Origin: Treponema sp. CETP13
Lineage (GTDB): Bacteria > Spirochaetota > Spirochaetia > Treponematales > Treponemataceae
Direction of reading: 5' to 3'
Length of the DNA stretch: 64,000 nt
Assembly: GCA_001885315.1 (NCBI GenBank)
Contig: MLPZ01000015.1
Span: forward strand, 114,033 to 178,032
The notes beneath the pieces were generated by a model. The model made no database searches. It was given only the letters and a program-made list of their open reading frames with translations, and was not told the origin of the DNA. Positions 43,587 to 51,687 of this stretch are shown here, piece after piece. Position 1 is the first letter of the stretch. The number at the start of each line of letters is the position of its first letter. Position numbers and translations under genes: made by a program.

Positions 43587-44549
43587 CTATATGTTGGTTT
43601 GTGATCTAATAAACAACAATATTGACTGTAAAAGCAAAAACAATAAAAACAAATTTACCGGTATAAAAACAAGCCAATCAGCAAACAAAATAATAATATC
43701 AAAAACTACAACTACATTTAGCGCTGTTACAATGTCATTATAACAAAATTCATTACACCAGCTAAAGAATTTATAAATACAAAATCCAATTAATGCTAAG
43801 ATACCCAACATTATAGCAATAAAAATCAGATTTAATATCAGGCAAAATATTATTCCGGTAACCACATTATTGAAACTACTAGTTACATTTATAGCAAAAT
43901 TAGAAAGTCTAAATCCTGTGTTTATGTATAGTACACAAGCAGAATATAGAGCTTTCCAAAATGTTACAAATTCATTTCTTAAAGCAATAGAAGAAGTAAT
44001 TCTATATATGAAAACTATAAAATTCGTTATTAAAGAAACAATCAATAACCCCATAAAAGATTCGTTTTTATGCTTGTATTTTTTCTTCTGTTTTTTACTT
44101 TCCTCACTTTCAACTTCTCTATCTTTATACTCAATTCGGTCAACAATTTTTTCGACTTCTCGTTGCGTATTTTTAGCTTCTAAGACATCTTTTTTAAGCT
44201 TTGTTTCATTAGCGGTCAAAATCCCAACTTGAGTATTTAGCTCGTTGTTTTTGTTTTGTAACTGATTGTTGTCCTCGTTGAGTTTGATGCTTTTCTGCTC
44301 TAGGGCTTGATTGGGTTTCGCAACTTCGAGTAGTTTTTTGTTGTCTTCTTCCAACTTTAGCCTCTGTGACTCTAAGTTTTCGTTCATCACCTGTAGACCC
44401 TGTTTCTCTGCTTTCAGATTTTCTATTTTCTGATTTGCTGAATCCAATTGATTCACCAATACATCGATATGTTTTTCTTTTAGCTTTAATTGCTTGATCC
44501 CTATTATATCTTTCTGCGTGTTCTCGCTTTCCATTTCTTCGAAATTCAT
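43587..44549 (-). CDS. Coiled-coil membrane protein overlapping the relaxase gene
   Basis: A 320-residue protein. Residues about 15-135 are a long heptad-rich coiled coil (LDSANQKIENLKAEKQGLQ, continuing with similar repeats). Then come a basic stretch (KKQKKKYKHKNE) and about four hydrophobic spans to the C-terminus. No family name is certain, although similar coiled-coil/transmembrane proteins accompany mobilization genes in other bacteria. Its first 341 bases lie inside the 3' end of the relaxase gene in a different frame. It may tether the relaxosome to the membrane or to a helper coupling protein; that is inference. Confidence 0.7.
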   Translation of the reverse strand: MNFEEMESENTQKDIIGIKQLKLKEKHIDVLVNQLDSANQKIENLKAEKQGLQVMNENLESQRLKLEEDNKKLLEVAKPNQALEQKSIKLNEDNNQLQNKNNELNTQVGILTANETKLKKDVLEAKNTQREVEKIVDRIEYKDREVESEESKKQKKKYKHKNESFMGLLIVSLITNFIVFIYRITSSIALRNEFVTFWKALYSACVLYINTGFRLSNFAINVTSSFNNVVTGIIFCLILNLIFIAIMLGILALIGFCIYKFFSWCNEFCYNDIVTALNVVVVFDIIILFADWLVFIPVNLFLLFLLLQSILLFIRSQTNI

Positions 44550-45333
44550 CTAATAAATTCTCCTTCGTAAAATCAGTTTTTAATGTTTTTTGTAAGTTTG
44601 TATTCCTGAATCTTTTTTTCTTGTTTTTACTATTCAGTACTTCAAACGTTATAGTTTTTCTATTTTCAGTCCATTTTGTAGCAATGCCTTGTTGTTGCAA
44701 TAATTCGATAAATTCTACTTTGCTTTTTGCTTCTTTTTTTGCAGCAACAATTGCATTACCTATTTTTAGTAAATTACTATCAAAATCACCTGAAAACCCA
44801 CGCTCTAAACTGTGGTATTTATCCTTAGTCCAAGCAGTTACATCTGTACTTTTTGAACCGTCAAAATGCCTACCTTTAATAGGTATATGAAAGCCTTGTA
44901 AAAGACTTTGATTGTTTGCAAAATCTTTCATTTCTTGAAGATCACTTTTTTTCATGTGCAATTTCTTGCCACTAATAGCATTAACGCTATTAACAATAAC
45001 ATGCGTGTGTACTTCTTTTTTATCGAAATGAGTAGCAAACAAACATTCAAAATCATCAAATTTTGCATTCTTTTGTATCAGTTCTACAGCATTTTTTAAT
45101 GCTTGTTCATGCGTAATTTTTTCATCTGCATGATACGAGATTACAAAGTGTTGATACTGCCGTCCACCATTTTTTTTGAATAAGGCCTTTGTTGTTTCCA
45201 TTTCACCTAAAGCGGTTTCTGGCGTACAATTTTGGCCAACAATACATTCTGGCTTAGTCTTTTTAGCTTGAGTTATATATTTTATTGCTGTTTTCAAGCT
45301 TGCTTTGCTAGATATTGCTTTAACAACTGCCAT
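44209..45333 (-). CDS. mobA: MobA/VirD2-like relaxase
   Basis: DNA-nicking relaxase that starts conjugative mobilization at oriT. The N-terminal relaxase domain has AIKYITQAKKTKPECIVGQN, QYQHFVISYHADEKITHEQA, and the metal-binding histidines in ATHFDKKEVHTHVIVNSVNA, a MOBP-like layout; the candidate nucleophile is a Tyr in AIKYIT near residue 19. The C-terminal 90 residues are charged and low-complexity (SESRETGSTGDERKLR), in the part that overlaps another frame. It overlaps mobC by 40 bases. Ordinary relaxases of this class are 300-700 residues, so this one is compact and lacks a primase or helicase. Confidence 0.9.
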   Translation of the reverse strand: MAVVKAISSKASLKTAIKYITQAKKTKPECIVGQNCTPETALGEMETTKALFKKNGGRQYQHFVISYHADEKITHEQALKNAVELIQKNAKFDDFECLFATHFDKKEVHTHVIVNSVNAISGKKLHMKKSDLQEMKDFANNQSLLQGFHIPIKGRHFDGSKSTDVTAWTKDKYHSLERGFSGDFDSNLLKIGNAIVAAKKEAKSKVEFIELLQQQGIATKWTENRKTITFEVLNSKNKKKRFRNTNLQKTLKTDFTKENLLDEFRRNGKREHAERYNRDQAIKAKRKTYRCIGESIGFSKSENRKSESRETGSTGDERKLRVTEAKVGRRQQKTTRSCETQSSPRAEKHQTQRGQQSVTKQKQRAKYSSWDFDR

Positions 45334-45617
45334 ATTATTTCTAACTCCCTTAGTTCTTTTGAAACTTTTTCATACAAAGGTTCATAACCACAATTGCACA
45401 CATGTACAATTTGATTTAGGTTATTCCCTACCCGTTTTAATTGTGGAATAAACTCTTTTATACCACTTAAATCCGTGGTATAAATCTTACTGTTCAAAAT
45501 GGATTGCAAGCACAACTCTTGTTGTGTTAATCCATACAGTTTTTGTTTATTTCTAATAGTCGTTAGCTCATCATCACTTGCTCGAAATGCAAGTCGATGA
45601 GGTCTAGATCTATTCAT
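45294..45617 (-). CDS. mobC: MobC-like relaxosome protein
   Basis: A 107-residue accessory protein that binds oriT and helps strand opening. It starts RPHRLAFRASDDELTTIRNK, the ribbon-helix-helix part, and has the MobC hallmark LKRVGNNLNQIVHVCNCG near residue 65. It overlaps the relaxase start by 40 bases, so expression is coupled. The region just upstream contains the inverted repeats expected for oriT. Confidence 0.87.
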   Translation of the reverse strand: MNRSRPHRLAFRASDDELTTIRNKQKLYGLTQQELCLQSILNSKIYTTDLSGIKEFIPQLKRVGNNLNQIVHVCNCGYEPLYEKVSKELRELEIIWQLLKQYLAKQA

Positions 45618-45757
45618 AATTATGCTCCTAAAAAAAGAGGTTCAAAGGGGAAAAACTTTCCCCTTGCAAGTCAGAAAAGCAAACGCAAACAACGGGAAAA
45701 CGAAAAAATACACAGAGTGTTTTTTCTGTTTTTAGAAGTTGTTTAAGTGCTTTTTGG

Positions 45758-45778
45758 GCATAGTGGGCTACACTATGC
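45758..45778. other. Candidate origin of transfer (oriT)
   Basis: GCATAGTG (45758-45765) and CACTATGC (45771-45778) are perfect 8-bp complements with loop GGCTA, 140 bases upstream of mobC. Placement next to mobC-mobA is where MOBP-type elements keep oriT. The nick site cannot be assigned from sequence alone. The surrounding 372-base gap has no convincing gene. Confidence 0.5.
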
Positions 45779-45854
45779 GAAACTTGCAGACTGTAGCACT
45801 TCGAGTTATTTGTTGATTGGCGTAATGCCATCAACGAATGAGAGTTAGTGCTAC

Positions 45855-45904
45855 GTGTCGGAGAAAGGGACGCGGTTTCCCGCCTCTCTCACTTTCCCCG
45901 ACAC
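45855..45904 (+). repeat. GC-rich inverted repeat followed by a T run
   Basis: GTGTCGGAGAAAG (45855-45867) pairs with CTTTCCCCGACAC (45892-45904) with one mismatch over 13 bp, and TTTTTT follows directly. It resembles a plus-strand terminator, or part of the transfer origin. It is clearly richer in G+C than its surroundings. Confidence 0.5.
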
Positions 45905-45990
45905 TTTTTTGAGGACGAGTTTGTTAACAAGCAAGGCCTCAAAAAAAGCTGGTAAAACATCTACGCTATATAGATTTTACTTTTTTTGAC

Positions 45991-47013
45991 TCACGACTCC
46001 ATTGCCTGTATTTCGCATGTTTTTTTATCGTTATCTACCATCTCAGGCACCTTCCAGAAACCACGCTTTGTGCCATTATCTACAAATCCACATTTTTTCA
46101 TCGTTGTAAGCATGTTACTTACATTTTTTGCAGAACCTCCAATAATGTCTGCAATTTCTTTTGGAGAACCTTCTCTTCCTAGTTGTTTTATTGCATCAAC
46201 TATTTTTTTCCTTTCAGGTGTCAAGTTTTCTGTTACAACAGACACAACACCATTCGGAGTTTTCCATGTGCAGTTATTTTGGTCAAAGAAAATATCTTCT
46301 TCTGTTTCAGGAAAATCCCTACTTGTTAGATAGAGAGTTCCTTTATTTTGATTTCGTGCTCGTTTAAGCATTATTGTTGTGTCAGCAGCAGCCATATTTG
46401 CAACAGTTCCTGCTATAGCTTCATACATGTCTTCATCTGGTTTTCTTTTTCTAAGGTGAGTAATAAGAATAATTGCAATCTTTTTTTTATCTGCAACAGA
46501 TTTTAATGCTGACATCCACGTATAATCATTCTGGAATCCCTCTTCTCCACGTCCTTCAGAAAACTTCCCTTTAGTATCAATACAAACAACTTTTACGTCA
46601 CCATGTTCACTTAGAAAATTATTTATATCTGCTACCCCTTGTTCATTCTTTCGCCATTCAAAAGCAAACATAAGATTGTTATCGCCTGGTTCATTTCCTT
46701 GTTTAATTATTCGGCTTTTTATGCGACTAGCAGAATCTTCTAACGAAAGATATAAACAAGAACCATATTCCATTACTTTGTGACCCAAAAACATATCTTT
46801 TCCACCTGAAATATTTAACAATAATTGCAATACAAGCCAGCTTTTACCAATTTTAGGCGGCCCTGCAAAGAGAATTAAACCATTAGCCGGAATCAAATTT
46901 TCAACTATAAAGTATTGTGGTGGATATTTTGTATTCATTATTGTATTAGCTCCTGTAACTATATATTTATTTTTTGTTGTTTTTATAGCCTTTTCGACAA
47001 CTTTAGTTTCCAT
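45991..47013 (-). CDS. RepA-like AAA/RecA-fold ATPase
   Basis: A 340-residue ATPase of the RepA helicase (AAA_25) group found in plasmids and integrative elements. Walker A is LILFAGPPKIGKSWLVLQLL near residue 50, Walker B-like VKVVCIDTKGKF, and an IILITHLRKRKPDEDMYEAI stretch containing sensor residues. The C-terminal 70 residues form a winged helix (GSPKEIADIIGGSAKNVSNM). It probably unwinds DNA for replication of the excised element. It overlaps the small gene upstream by 11 bases. A fragment of a related gene lies at 43257-43367. Confidence 0.82.
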   Translation of the reverse strand: METKVVEKAIKTTKNKYIVTGANTIMNTKYPPQYFIVENLIPANGLILFAGPPKIGKSWLVLQLLLNISGGKDMFLGHKVMEYGSCLYLSLEDSASRIKSRIIKQGNEPGDNNLMFAFEWRKNEQGVADINNFLSEHGDVKVVCIDTKGKFSEGRGEEGFQNDYTWMSALKSVADKKKIAIILITHLRKRKPDEDMYEAIAGTVANMAAADTTIMLKRARNQNKGTLYLTSRDFPETEEDIFFDQNNCTWKTPNGVVSVVTENLTPERKKIVDAIKQLGREGSPKEIADIIGGSAKNVSNMLTTMKKCGFVDNGTKRGFWKVPEMVDNDKKTCEIQAMES

Positions 47014-47227
47014 TTGTAAAATCTCTCCTATTTATTTCTACCTTTTTTTTGTGCAAGGTACTTAGATTTATATGCTCTTCTGAATTAATAATTAAAGAGG
47101 AAGCAACTCCAGAATTAAATTTGACTGTAAAAGTCAAAACACCAAAGTTCTTCCTATAATTGAAAATTTCAGATGCAATTTTCTTTGCAAATACATCTTT
47201 TAGTGTAGGGTTACTATTTTTATTCAT
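47003..47227 (-). CDS. Small protein of unknown function in the replication operon
   Basis: A 74-residue protein, unrecognised. It contains FNYRKNFGVLTFTVKFNSG and several lysines, with no membrane span or metal site. The start at 47227 is chosen because a GGAGGAGG ribosome-binding site lies about 10 bases upstream, while an earlier ATG at 47290 would lie deep inside the neighbouring gene. It overlaps the HTH gene upstream by 8 bases and the ATPase gene downstream by 11. Such tight overlap implies joint translation, and it may be a small replication accessory. Confidence 0.6.
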   Translation of the reverse strand: MNKNSNPTLKDVFAKKIASEIFNYRKNFGVLTFTVKFNSGVASSLIINSEEHINLSTLHKKKVEINRRDFTNGN

Positions 47228-47426
47228 TTGATTGAGCCTCCTCCAAAAAAATAAGCAATGCTTTTTTCGTATAAAGTACTTTGTGCCCAATACGTACTTT
47301 TGGAATTTTTAGATGAGTATCTAACATCGATTGTGATACATGCAAAAACTTACATGCCTCAGAACGAGATAATAATTCTACATCATGTATAGAGGAATTA
47401 TCTAATTTGTCATTTTGAGTTAACAT
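47220..47426 (-). CDS. Xis-like helix-turn-helix protein
   Basis: A 68-residue DNA-binding protein of the excisionase / HTH_17 type: LLSRSEACKFLHVSQSMLDT is the helix-turn-helix, followed by IGHKVLYTKKALLIFLEEA, the typical wing and helix. It is the first gene of the replication operon (Xis-like, small protein, RepA-like ATPase). It may control excision of the element, or replication of the excised form. Confidence 0.8.
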   Translation of the reverse strand: MLTQNDKLDNSSIHDVELLSRSEACKFLHVSQSMLDTHLKIPKVRIGHKVLYTKKALLIFLEEAQSNE

Positions 47427-47603
47427 AAATTACTCCTATTAAATTTTTTCAAATTACAGGATGCAGCAAACAGAGCTCTTAAATATTAGTCTGCTTCACC
47501 ACGTTTCTTTGAACTTGTAGGAGTAGTTTGGAGTAGTTTCTCAAAATGGTCTGTGGACAAATTAGCAATAGTGCGTGACAAAAAGCCTATTGAGACCTTA
47601 TAG

Positions 47604-49448
47604 TTATTGGTTTAATAGGGGTAAATATCTTTCGTTAAATATGGTTTTGTCGACACTTTTTTTATTTTTTATTCTTTGTAATATTTGTCTGAAATATTCA
47701 GGTGGATTTGTTGAATAAGGTTTACAACCTTTAAGTAAACTTATAAATTCTTTACTTTTAATCGAAAGACGTATTGTTTTTTTAGGATTTTTAGGATTTT
47801 TAGGATTTACATATCTTTTATATAGTTCTTCTATAAAGAAAGCAAGATCTTTCATATCTACAGATTTTTTAAATTTTAATTCGCTTTTTGCGTAATATTT
47901 TTCTAAATTCATTAATTCACATAGTTTTTCTTTAAAACGTACATCTAGAATTAGAATTTTAATAGCATCAAGCTTTTTTGAATAAATACCTTTACGTTTT
48001 TTTGCTTCGTAAAGCTCTATATATTTTTCAATCAAAACAGTTTCTTCTCTGTTTTTCACCTTTTCTATTTCTTTATAAGTAGCATTTTCAATTAATAGTA
48101 ACGAATCCTGAAAATCAGATAAAATTTCATCAAGTAAATTATGTTTTTTCTCTATATTAGGGTGCCATGTCGACATAGTTTCTTTTTTCTCTAAACCACT
48201 ATCACCAAATGATAAATTTCTATACATGTTAGTCGGTAGAACAAAGATAGTTTTCCCAATAGGATTATTTAAAAAGTTTTCTGACGTACATAAAAAGGTC
48301 ATTGTCTTTTTAATATGAAATTTTAAATTTATAATTACTCTTTGCAATATTGTTAAAAACAAAGAATTATCTTCAATATAGCTCTTCGTATTTAGTTTCC
48401 AGCCAGGAAAAACAGCTTTTAGCATATCTTCAATGTCATTAGAGACTCGAAGAATACTAAGGTTTTGTCGTAAATATTCAAAAGCTTTCATTAAACAAGT
48501 TTCAGTTGATGGGATTAATTCCTTTTCAGTAAAACATGTCTCATAATTTCTATAAAGATCACAAATAAAATCAGAAAATTTATAAATAAGTATTTCAATA
48601 TCTGAAATAGAAGAAACTTCTAGATTAAAAGTATTTATCTCTTTTAATATTTCAGTAAGTTTTCCTAAGAAAATAGCGTTTTCAACAATCGATCTCAATT
48701 TATATTTAATAAAATCAACCCGTACATAAATATCTTTTATTTCATCAATTTCATATGATACTATTTTTGGTGCAGAATCTTTTTCCTGATTATTATTTAT
48801 TTCCTCAGGAGTCAAGAGATCATCTTTTTTCTGTTTATGGTTAAAATCCTTATTGACTCTTAACTTCCTTTCCCTGAAGTTTTTAATTGAATCCATTCCT
48901 TTTGAAGTTTTTAAAAACCCATTAAACCCATCGTTTTCAAAATACCTTTTGAAAGATAATTCAAAGTCTCGAAAACAGTATTTATTTTTGCAGTCTTGTT
49001 TAAAATGATTAAATAATAATTGTTGGTTTTCATCCATTACAGGATGTTCTGTATAAAACTTTAAAACAATTGCTGTATACCCTTTTCTTTTAGAAAGATA
49101 TTTTATTTCACCATTATTGGCTAAGAACTGAACTTTTTTATACAACTCGTGGTTATTATAAAAAAAACTATTTAAACCCAAAGTTCTTTTCTTTATTTTA
49201 TTAGCTATATCCTGTTGTTTTTTTTTATAATTATGACAGGTGGTAACATCTGCAAACAAATCTAATAAATAGTCTGTAAAATCAGTATTGTAGTCATAAG
49301 AACCTACGTATTCTTCCTTTTCTATCTGTTCAACTTTTTTATAAGATAAATCATAAAAACTAGAATCTACATCATCAATTAAATAATCATAATCAACTAT
49401 TTGTGTTTGCAAACCTTCGGCCAATATTTTTATATTCGTTTTAATCAT
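47604..49448 (-). CDS. Large protein of unknown function at the element's right end
   Basis: I find no recognisable domain in this 614-residue protein. It is helical in appearance, highly charged (Lys, Glu and Asp), without signal peptide or membrane spans. It has no Walker or nuclease motif that I can see. A 9-base tandem repeat encodes NPKNPKNPKK near residue 550. It is the outermost gene of the element, transcribed toward the replication operon, 177 bases upstream of it. Its position suggests element maintenance or a single-gene defence, without direct evidence. Base composition is as AT-rich as the rest of the cargo. Confidence 0.6.
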   Translation of the reverse strand: MIKTNIKILAEGLQTQIVDYDYLIDDVDSSFYDLSYKKVEQIEKEEYVGSYDYNTDFTDYLLDLFADVTTCHNYKKKQQDIANKIKKRTLGLNSFFYNNHELYKKVQFLANNGEIKYLSKRKGYTAIVLKFYTEHPVMDENQQLLFNHFKQDCKNKYCFRDFELSFKRYFENDGFNGFLKTSKGMDSIKNFRERKLRVNKDFNHKQKKDDLLTPEEINNNQEKDSAPKIVSYEIDEIKDIYVRVDFIKYKLRSIVENAIFLGKLTEILKEINTFNLEVSSISDIEILIYKFSDFICDLYRNYETCFTEKELIPSTETCLMKAFEYLRQNLSILRVSNDIEDMLKAVFPGWKLNTKSYIEDNSLFLTILQRVIINLKFHIKKTMTFLCTSENFLNNPIGKTIFVLPTNMYRNLSFGDSGLEKKETMSTWHPNIEKKHNLLDEILSDFQDSLLLIENATYKEIEKVKNREETVLIEKYIELYEAKKRKGIYSKKLDAIKILILDVRFKEKLCELMNLEKYYAKSELKFKKSVDMKDLAFFIEELYKRYVNPKNPKNPKKTIRLSIKSKEFISLLKGCKPYSTNPPEYFRQILQRIKNKKSVDKTIFNERYLPLLNQ

Positions 49449-49774
49449 AACTAATAATATATTATATATAAGTTGTATAGGATAGGAAGGAAACTAGGAA
49501 AATAAACTTATGCGGAACTTGTTCCACATAAGTCACAGGGAATTGTCAGTTTTCTGACAAGGGGCGATAGCCCATCTCTGATAAAACAGTTTCTTCACTA
49601 AAACAGACAGCTTTTATCATAATAGAATGTAGGTTGTAATTGTGAGTAAAACACCACTTTTTAATACAACTCTATATTCTTCAGTAATACTCTGTACAAC
49701 ATGAAATTCTAGTACTATAATTAATTACAATTCTATACTATTCAGTATAACGAGGTACTACAAATGAAAACCCT
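49449..49774. other. Non-coding right end of the element with palindromes
   Basis: No convincing gene in 326 bases. It holds a 26-bp imperfect palindrome, CTTATG-C-GGAAC-TT-GTTCC-A-CATAAG (49507-49532), and a hairpin TTGTCAG-TTTT-CTGACAA (49543-49560). The short motif pairs near attR (for example TATACT-ATTC-AGTATA around 49734-49749) could be integrase arm sites or promoter elements of the 614-residue protein gene. Confidence 0.5.
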
Positions 49775-49816
49775 ATGGCATGCAAAAGGTAAGGGGTTCA
49801 AGTCCCCTCATCTCCA
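49775..49816 (+). repeat. attR: 42-bp copy of the tRNA-Ala 3' half
   Basis: Exact copy of 25998-26039, preceded here by element DNA (CAAATGAAAACCCT) instead of the tRNA 5' half. It therefore cannot form a tRNA. It marks the right boundary of the element. Confidence 0.92.
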
Positions 49817-49855
49817 CTATAATTAATTTTCAGCATATATATTTTTTTATTTTAC

Positions 49856-49881
49856 AAAGTCGCTATTTAAGCGACTTTTTT
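49856..49881 (+). terminator. Original terminator of tRNA-Ala, displaced by the element
   Basis: AAAGTCGC (49856-49863) pairs perfectly with GCGACTTT (49871-49878) across a 7-base loop and is followed by T residues. It lies 40 bases after attR, exactly where a tRNA terminator would be in the unoccupied site. Confidence 0.8.
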
Positions 49882-50011
49882 GCTTTTAAAGAGAACTTGA
49901 ACCGAAGGGAACGCCAGGAACTCAACCAAAGCTCAAGAATAATAATTAAGAACATAATAAGTTGCTCTGATAAGCGTTATGCTGTAGAATCGGTTCTAAG
50001 AGAGGTTTAAT

Positions 50012-50479
50012 ATGAAAAAGATTTTAGAAGATCTTCTAAACGAAGAAAAGGAACTACAATTTGACTCGTTTAATGAGCTAGATGCATGGAAACTTGGAAC
50101 GCTACTTGTAAACAAGGCATTAAGCGATAAATTACCAGTTACAATTGATATTACAAGATCTGGGAAACAACTTTTTCATGTAAGCTTACCAGGAACTACT
50201 GTAGATAATGATATCTGGATAAAGCGAAAAATAAATTTAGTAAATAGATTTGGACATAGTTCTTTTTACTTGGGGCAATTTTTAAAGAGTATAAATAAAA
50301 CAATCGAAGAAGCTTTTTTAGTTTCTGAAAGCGATTATGCACCACATGGTGGTTCTTTTCCAATTATTATTGGTAATAGTGGAATAATCGGAACTATAAC
50401 TGTTTCCGGACTCCAACAAGAAGAAGACCATAAATTAGTTGTTTCTACTATTCGATCTTATATTAACAAGGAGTCATAG
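50012..50479 (+). CDS. UPF0303 / heme-degrading-domain-like protein
   Basis: A 155-residue cytoplasmic protein of the UPF0303 group, related to the GlcG/HbpS (DUF336) fold. Characteristic stretches are WKLGTLLVNKALSDKLPVTI, VNRFGHSSFYLGQFLKS and YAPHGGSFPII, then a glycine-rich end, IIGTITVSGLQQEEDHKLVV. Some relatives bind or degrade heme; function of the family is otherwise poorly known. An AGAGAGG site lies 8 bases before ATG. It is the first chromosomal gene after the element and may originally have been downstream of tRNA-Ala. Confidence 0.8.
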   Translation: MKKILEDLLNEEKELQFDSFNELDAWKLGTLLVNKALSDKLPVTIDITRSGKQLFHVSLPGTTVDNDIWIKRKINLVNRFGHSSFYLGQFLKSINKTIEEAFLVSESDYAPHGGSFPIIIGNSGIIGTITVSGLQQEEDHKLVVSTIRSYINKES

Positions 50480-50638
50480 ATATCTCTAAACCCTGTAATA
50501 TCAGTATTAGGAAGAAAACAAGACTCGCAGTTATTCAGTATAACCAAAGCCGTCTTTTTTTTCGAATTTTTTAATCCAAAGCTTGTTTATTGCTCAATCT
50601 TATTTTTTAAGTTAGAATAAAAAAAAGGGAATTCACCA

Positions 50639-51679
50639 ATGACAATTTATATATCTATATTTTTATTATTATTCGGCTCTGTTTTTTCTCAAAAAAACAA
50701 TAAAAAACTTTTTATTATTAGTTTACTTGTCTTATATGCAATTGCAGCCTTACAGAGTGCTACTGTCGGCGCAGACGCAAATATGTATTATAATTCTTTT
50801 AAAAATATACAAAATAATCATCCCCCAGCATATCACGAACAAGGGCTTAAATGGCTTTCACAACTTGTAATTTTATTAAACGGTGGATTTTACACATTTC
50901 AAGCTATATTTTACATTTTAATCTTAGCCCCAGTCGGTTACGTAATTTATAAAAAATCAAAAAATTACCAATTATCTTTGTTACTTTTTGTTGCTTTTTT
51001 TTATTACACTAACTCGTTTTGCATTTTGCGACAAAGCCTTGCTTTATCATTTGCAATAGTGGTATTTTATTTTATTGATGACAAAAAATACATACTAGCT
51101 ATTATTGCATACATCCTTGCTTTTTTTTCACACAAGTCTGGAGCGATTGCTATTATTGCTTTCATATTACCATTTGTTAAATCAACAAAAAAATTAGATC
51201 TAATTATTTTAGCTTTTACATTTGTCATTGGATTTTTAATTCCAATCGTAAAATGTGCTCCTTTGTTGGGTCCATATTCACATTACATTACAAATATGGC
51301 AAACGCACCACAATGGGGAATCCGCCCTAACCATTTGCTTTATGCAGGTGTTATTTTTGCTTTAAATGGTGTTTTTACTTTATTCATGATCAAAGACACT
51401 GACAAAAACACACAATCTCTCTGGTGCAAACTCGTAATAATAGGCCTTATTATCATGAATTTAACTCAACAATTAATTTTAGGATTTCGAATTTCACAGT
51501 TTTTTATGGTTGCTCAAATTATCTATTACCCCCAAAACATTGAACTAAAAAAAACATACAAAAAACAGTGGTTATATGGGTTACTACTGTTTGCAACTAT
51601 ATACTTTATAGGTTTATTAATACGAGATTCTAGTGGAATAATTCCATATGATATTTGTTTTCAACTAAAAACACACTAG
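50639..51679 (+). CDS. EpsG-family membrane protein, copy 1 (glycan polymerase-like)
   Basis: A 346-residue membrane protein with about nine to ten spans. The EpsG signature VGADANMYYNSF near residue 43 and LLFVAFFYYTNSFCILRQSL (the conserved aromatic and Arg-Gln block) are clear. EpsG/Wzy-like proteins join repeat units of exopolysaccharides at the membrane. AAAAGGGA is 7 bases upstream of ATG. A paralogue follows 8 bases after its stop, and the two share the same motif order (VGAD, then FYY..N.. C..RQ), so they arose by tandem duplication. Confidence 0.78.
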   Translation: MTIYISIFLLLFGSVFSQKNNKKLFIISLLVLYAIAALQSATVGADANMYYNSFKNIQNNHPPAYHEQGLKWLSQLVILLNGGFYTFQAIFYILILAPVGYVIYKKSKNYQLSLLLFVAFFYYTNSFCILRQSLALSFAIVVFYFIDDKKYILAIIAYILAFFSHKSGAIAIIAFILPFVKSTKKLDLIILAFTFVIGFLIPIVKCAPLLGPYSHYITNMANAPQWGIRPNHLLYAGVIFALNGVFTLFMIKDTDKNTQSLWCKLVIIGLIIMNLTQQLILGFRISQFFMVAQIIYYPQNIELKKTYKKQWLYGLLLFATIYFIGLLIRDSSGIIPYDICFQLKTH

Positions 51680-51687
51680 GAGCTTTT

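Larger units (their letters stand above)
26040..49816. mobile_element. Integrative mobilizable element carrying a defence island
   Basis: About 23.8 kb bounded by a 42-bp direct repeat of tRNA-Ala. It carries a tyrosine integrase at the tRNA end. The opposite end has Xis-like, RepA-like, MobC, MobA relaxase and a candidate oriT. No type IV secretion genes are visible, so it would be mobilized by a helper rather than self-transmissible. Cargo is almost entirely defence-like: type I restriction-modification, IetAS, a Ser/Thr kinase module, a PIN/ASCH membrane operon and a SIR2 remnant. Most genes run on the minus strand, toward the integrase. hsdM and hsdR look richer in G+C than the other cargo, so the load was assembled in steps. 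Confidence 0.9.

Noticed and set aside
45628..45834. 68-residue frame upstream of mobC
   Set aside because: No ribosome-binding site, odd composition, and it runs through the oriT-like hairpin; judged non-coding.
47783..47810. Three tandem 9-base repeats (AGGATTTTT)
   Set aside because: Too short and without spacers for CRISPR; they are in frame and encode the NPK repeats of the 614-residue protein.
49775..49816. Possible second tRNA-Ala
   Set aside because: Only the 3' half is present; no D arm or 5' acceptor strand, so it is the att duplicate.
49780..50010. Reading frame starting in attR
   Set aside because: Crosses the att repeat and the tRNA terminator; product has no sensible features.
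49740..50544. ATTCAGTATAAC found at 49740-49751 and again at 50533-50544, beyond attR
   Set aside because: A 12-base AT-rich match, only one copy inside the element, no flanking symmetry; could be chance or shared promoter bases.
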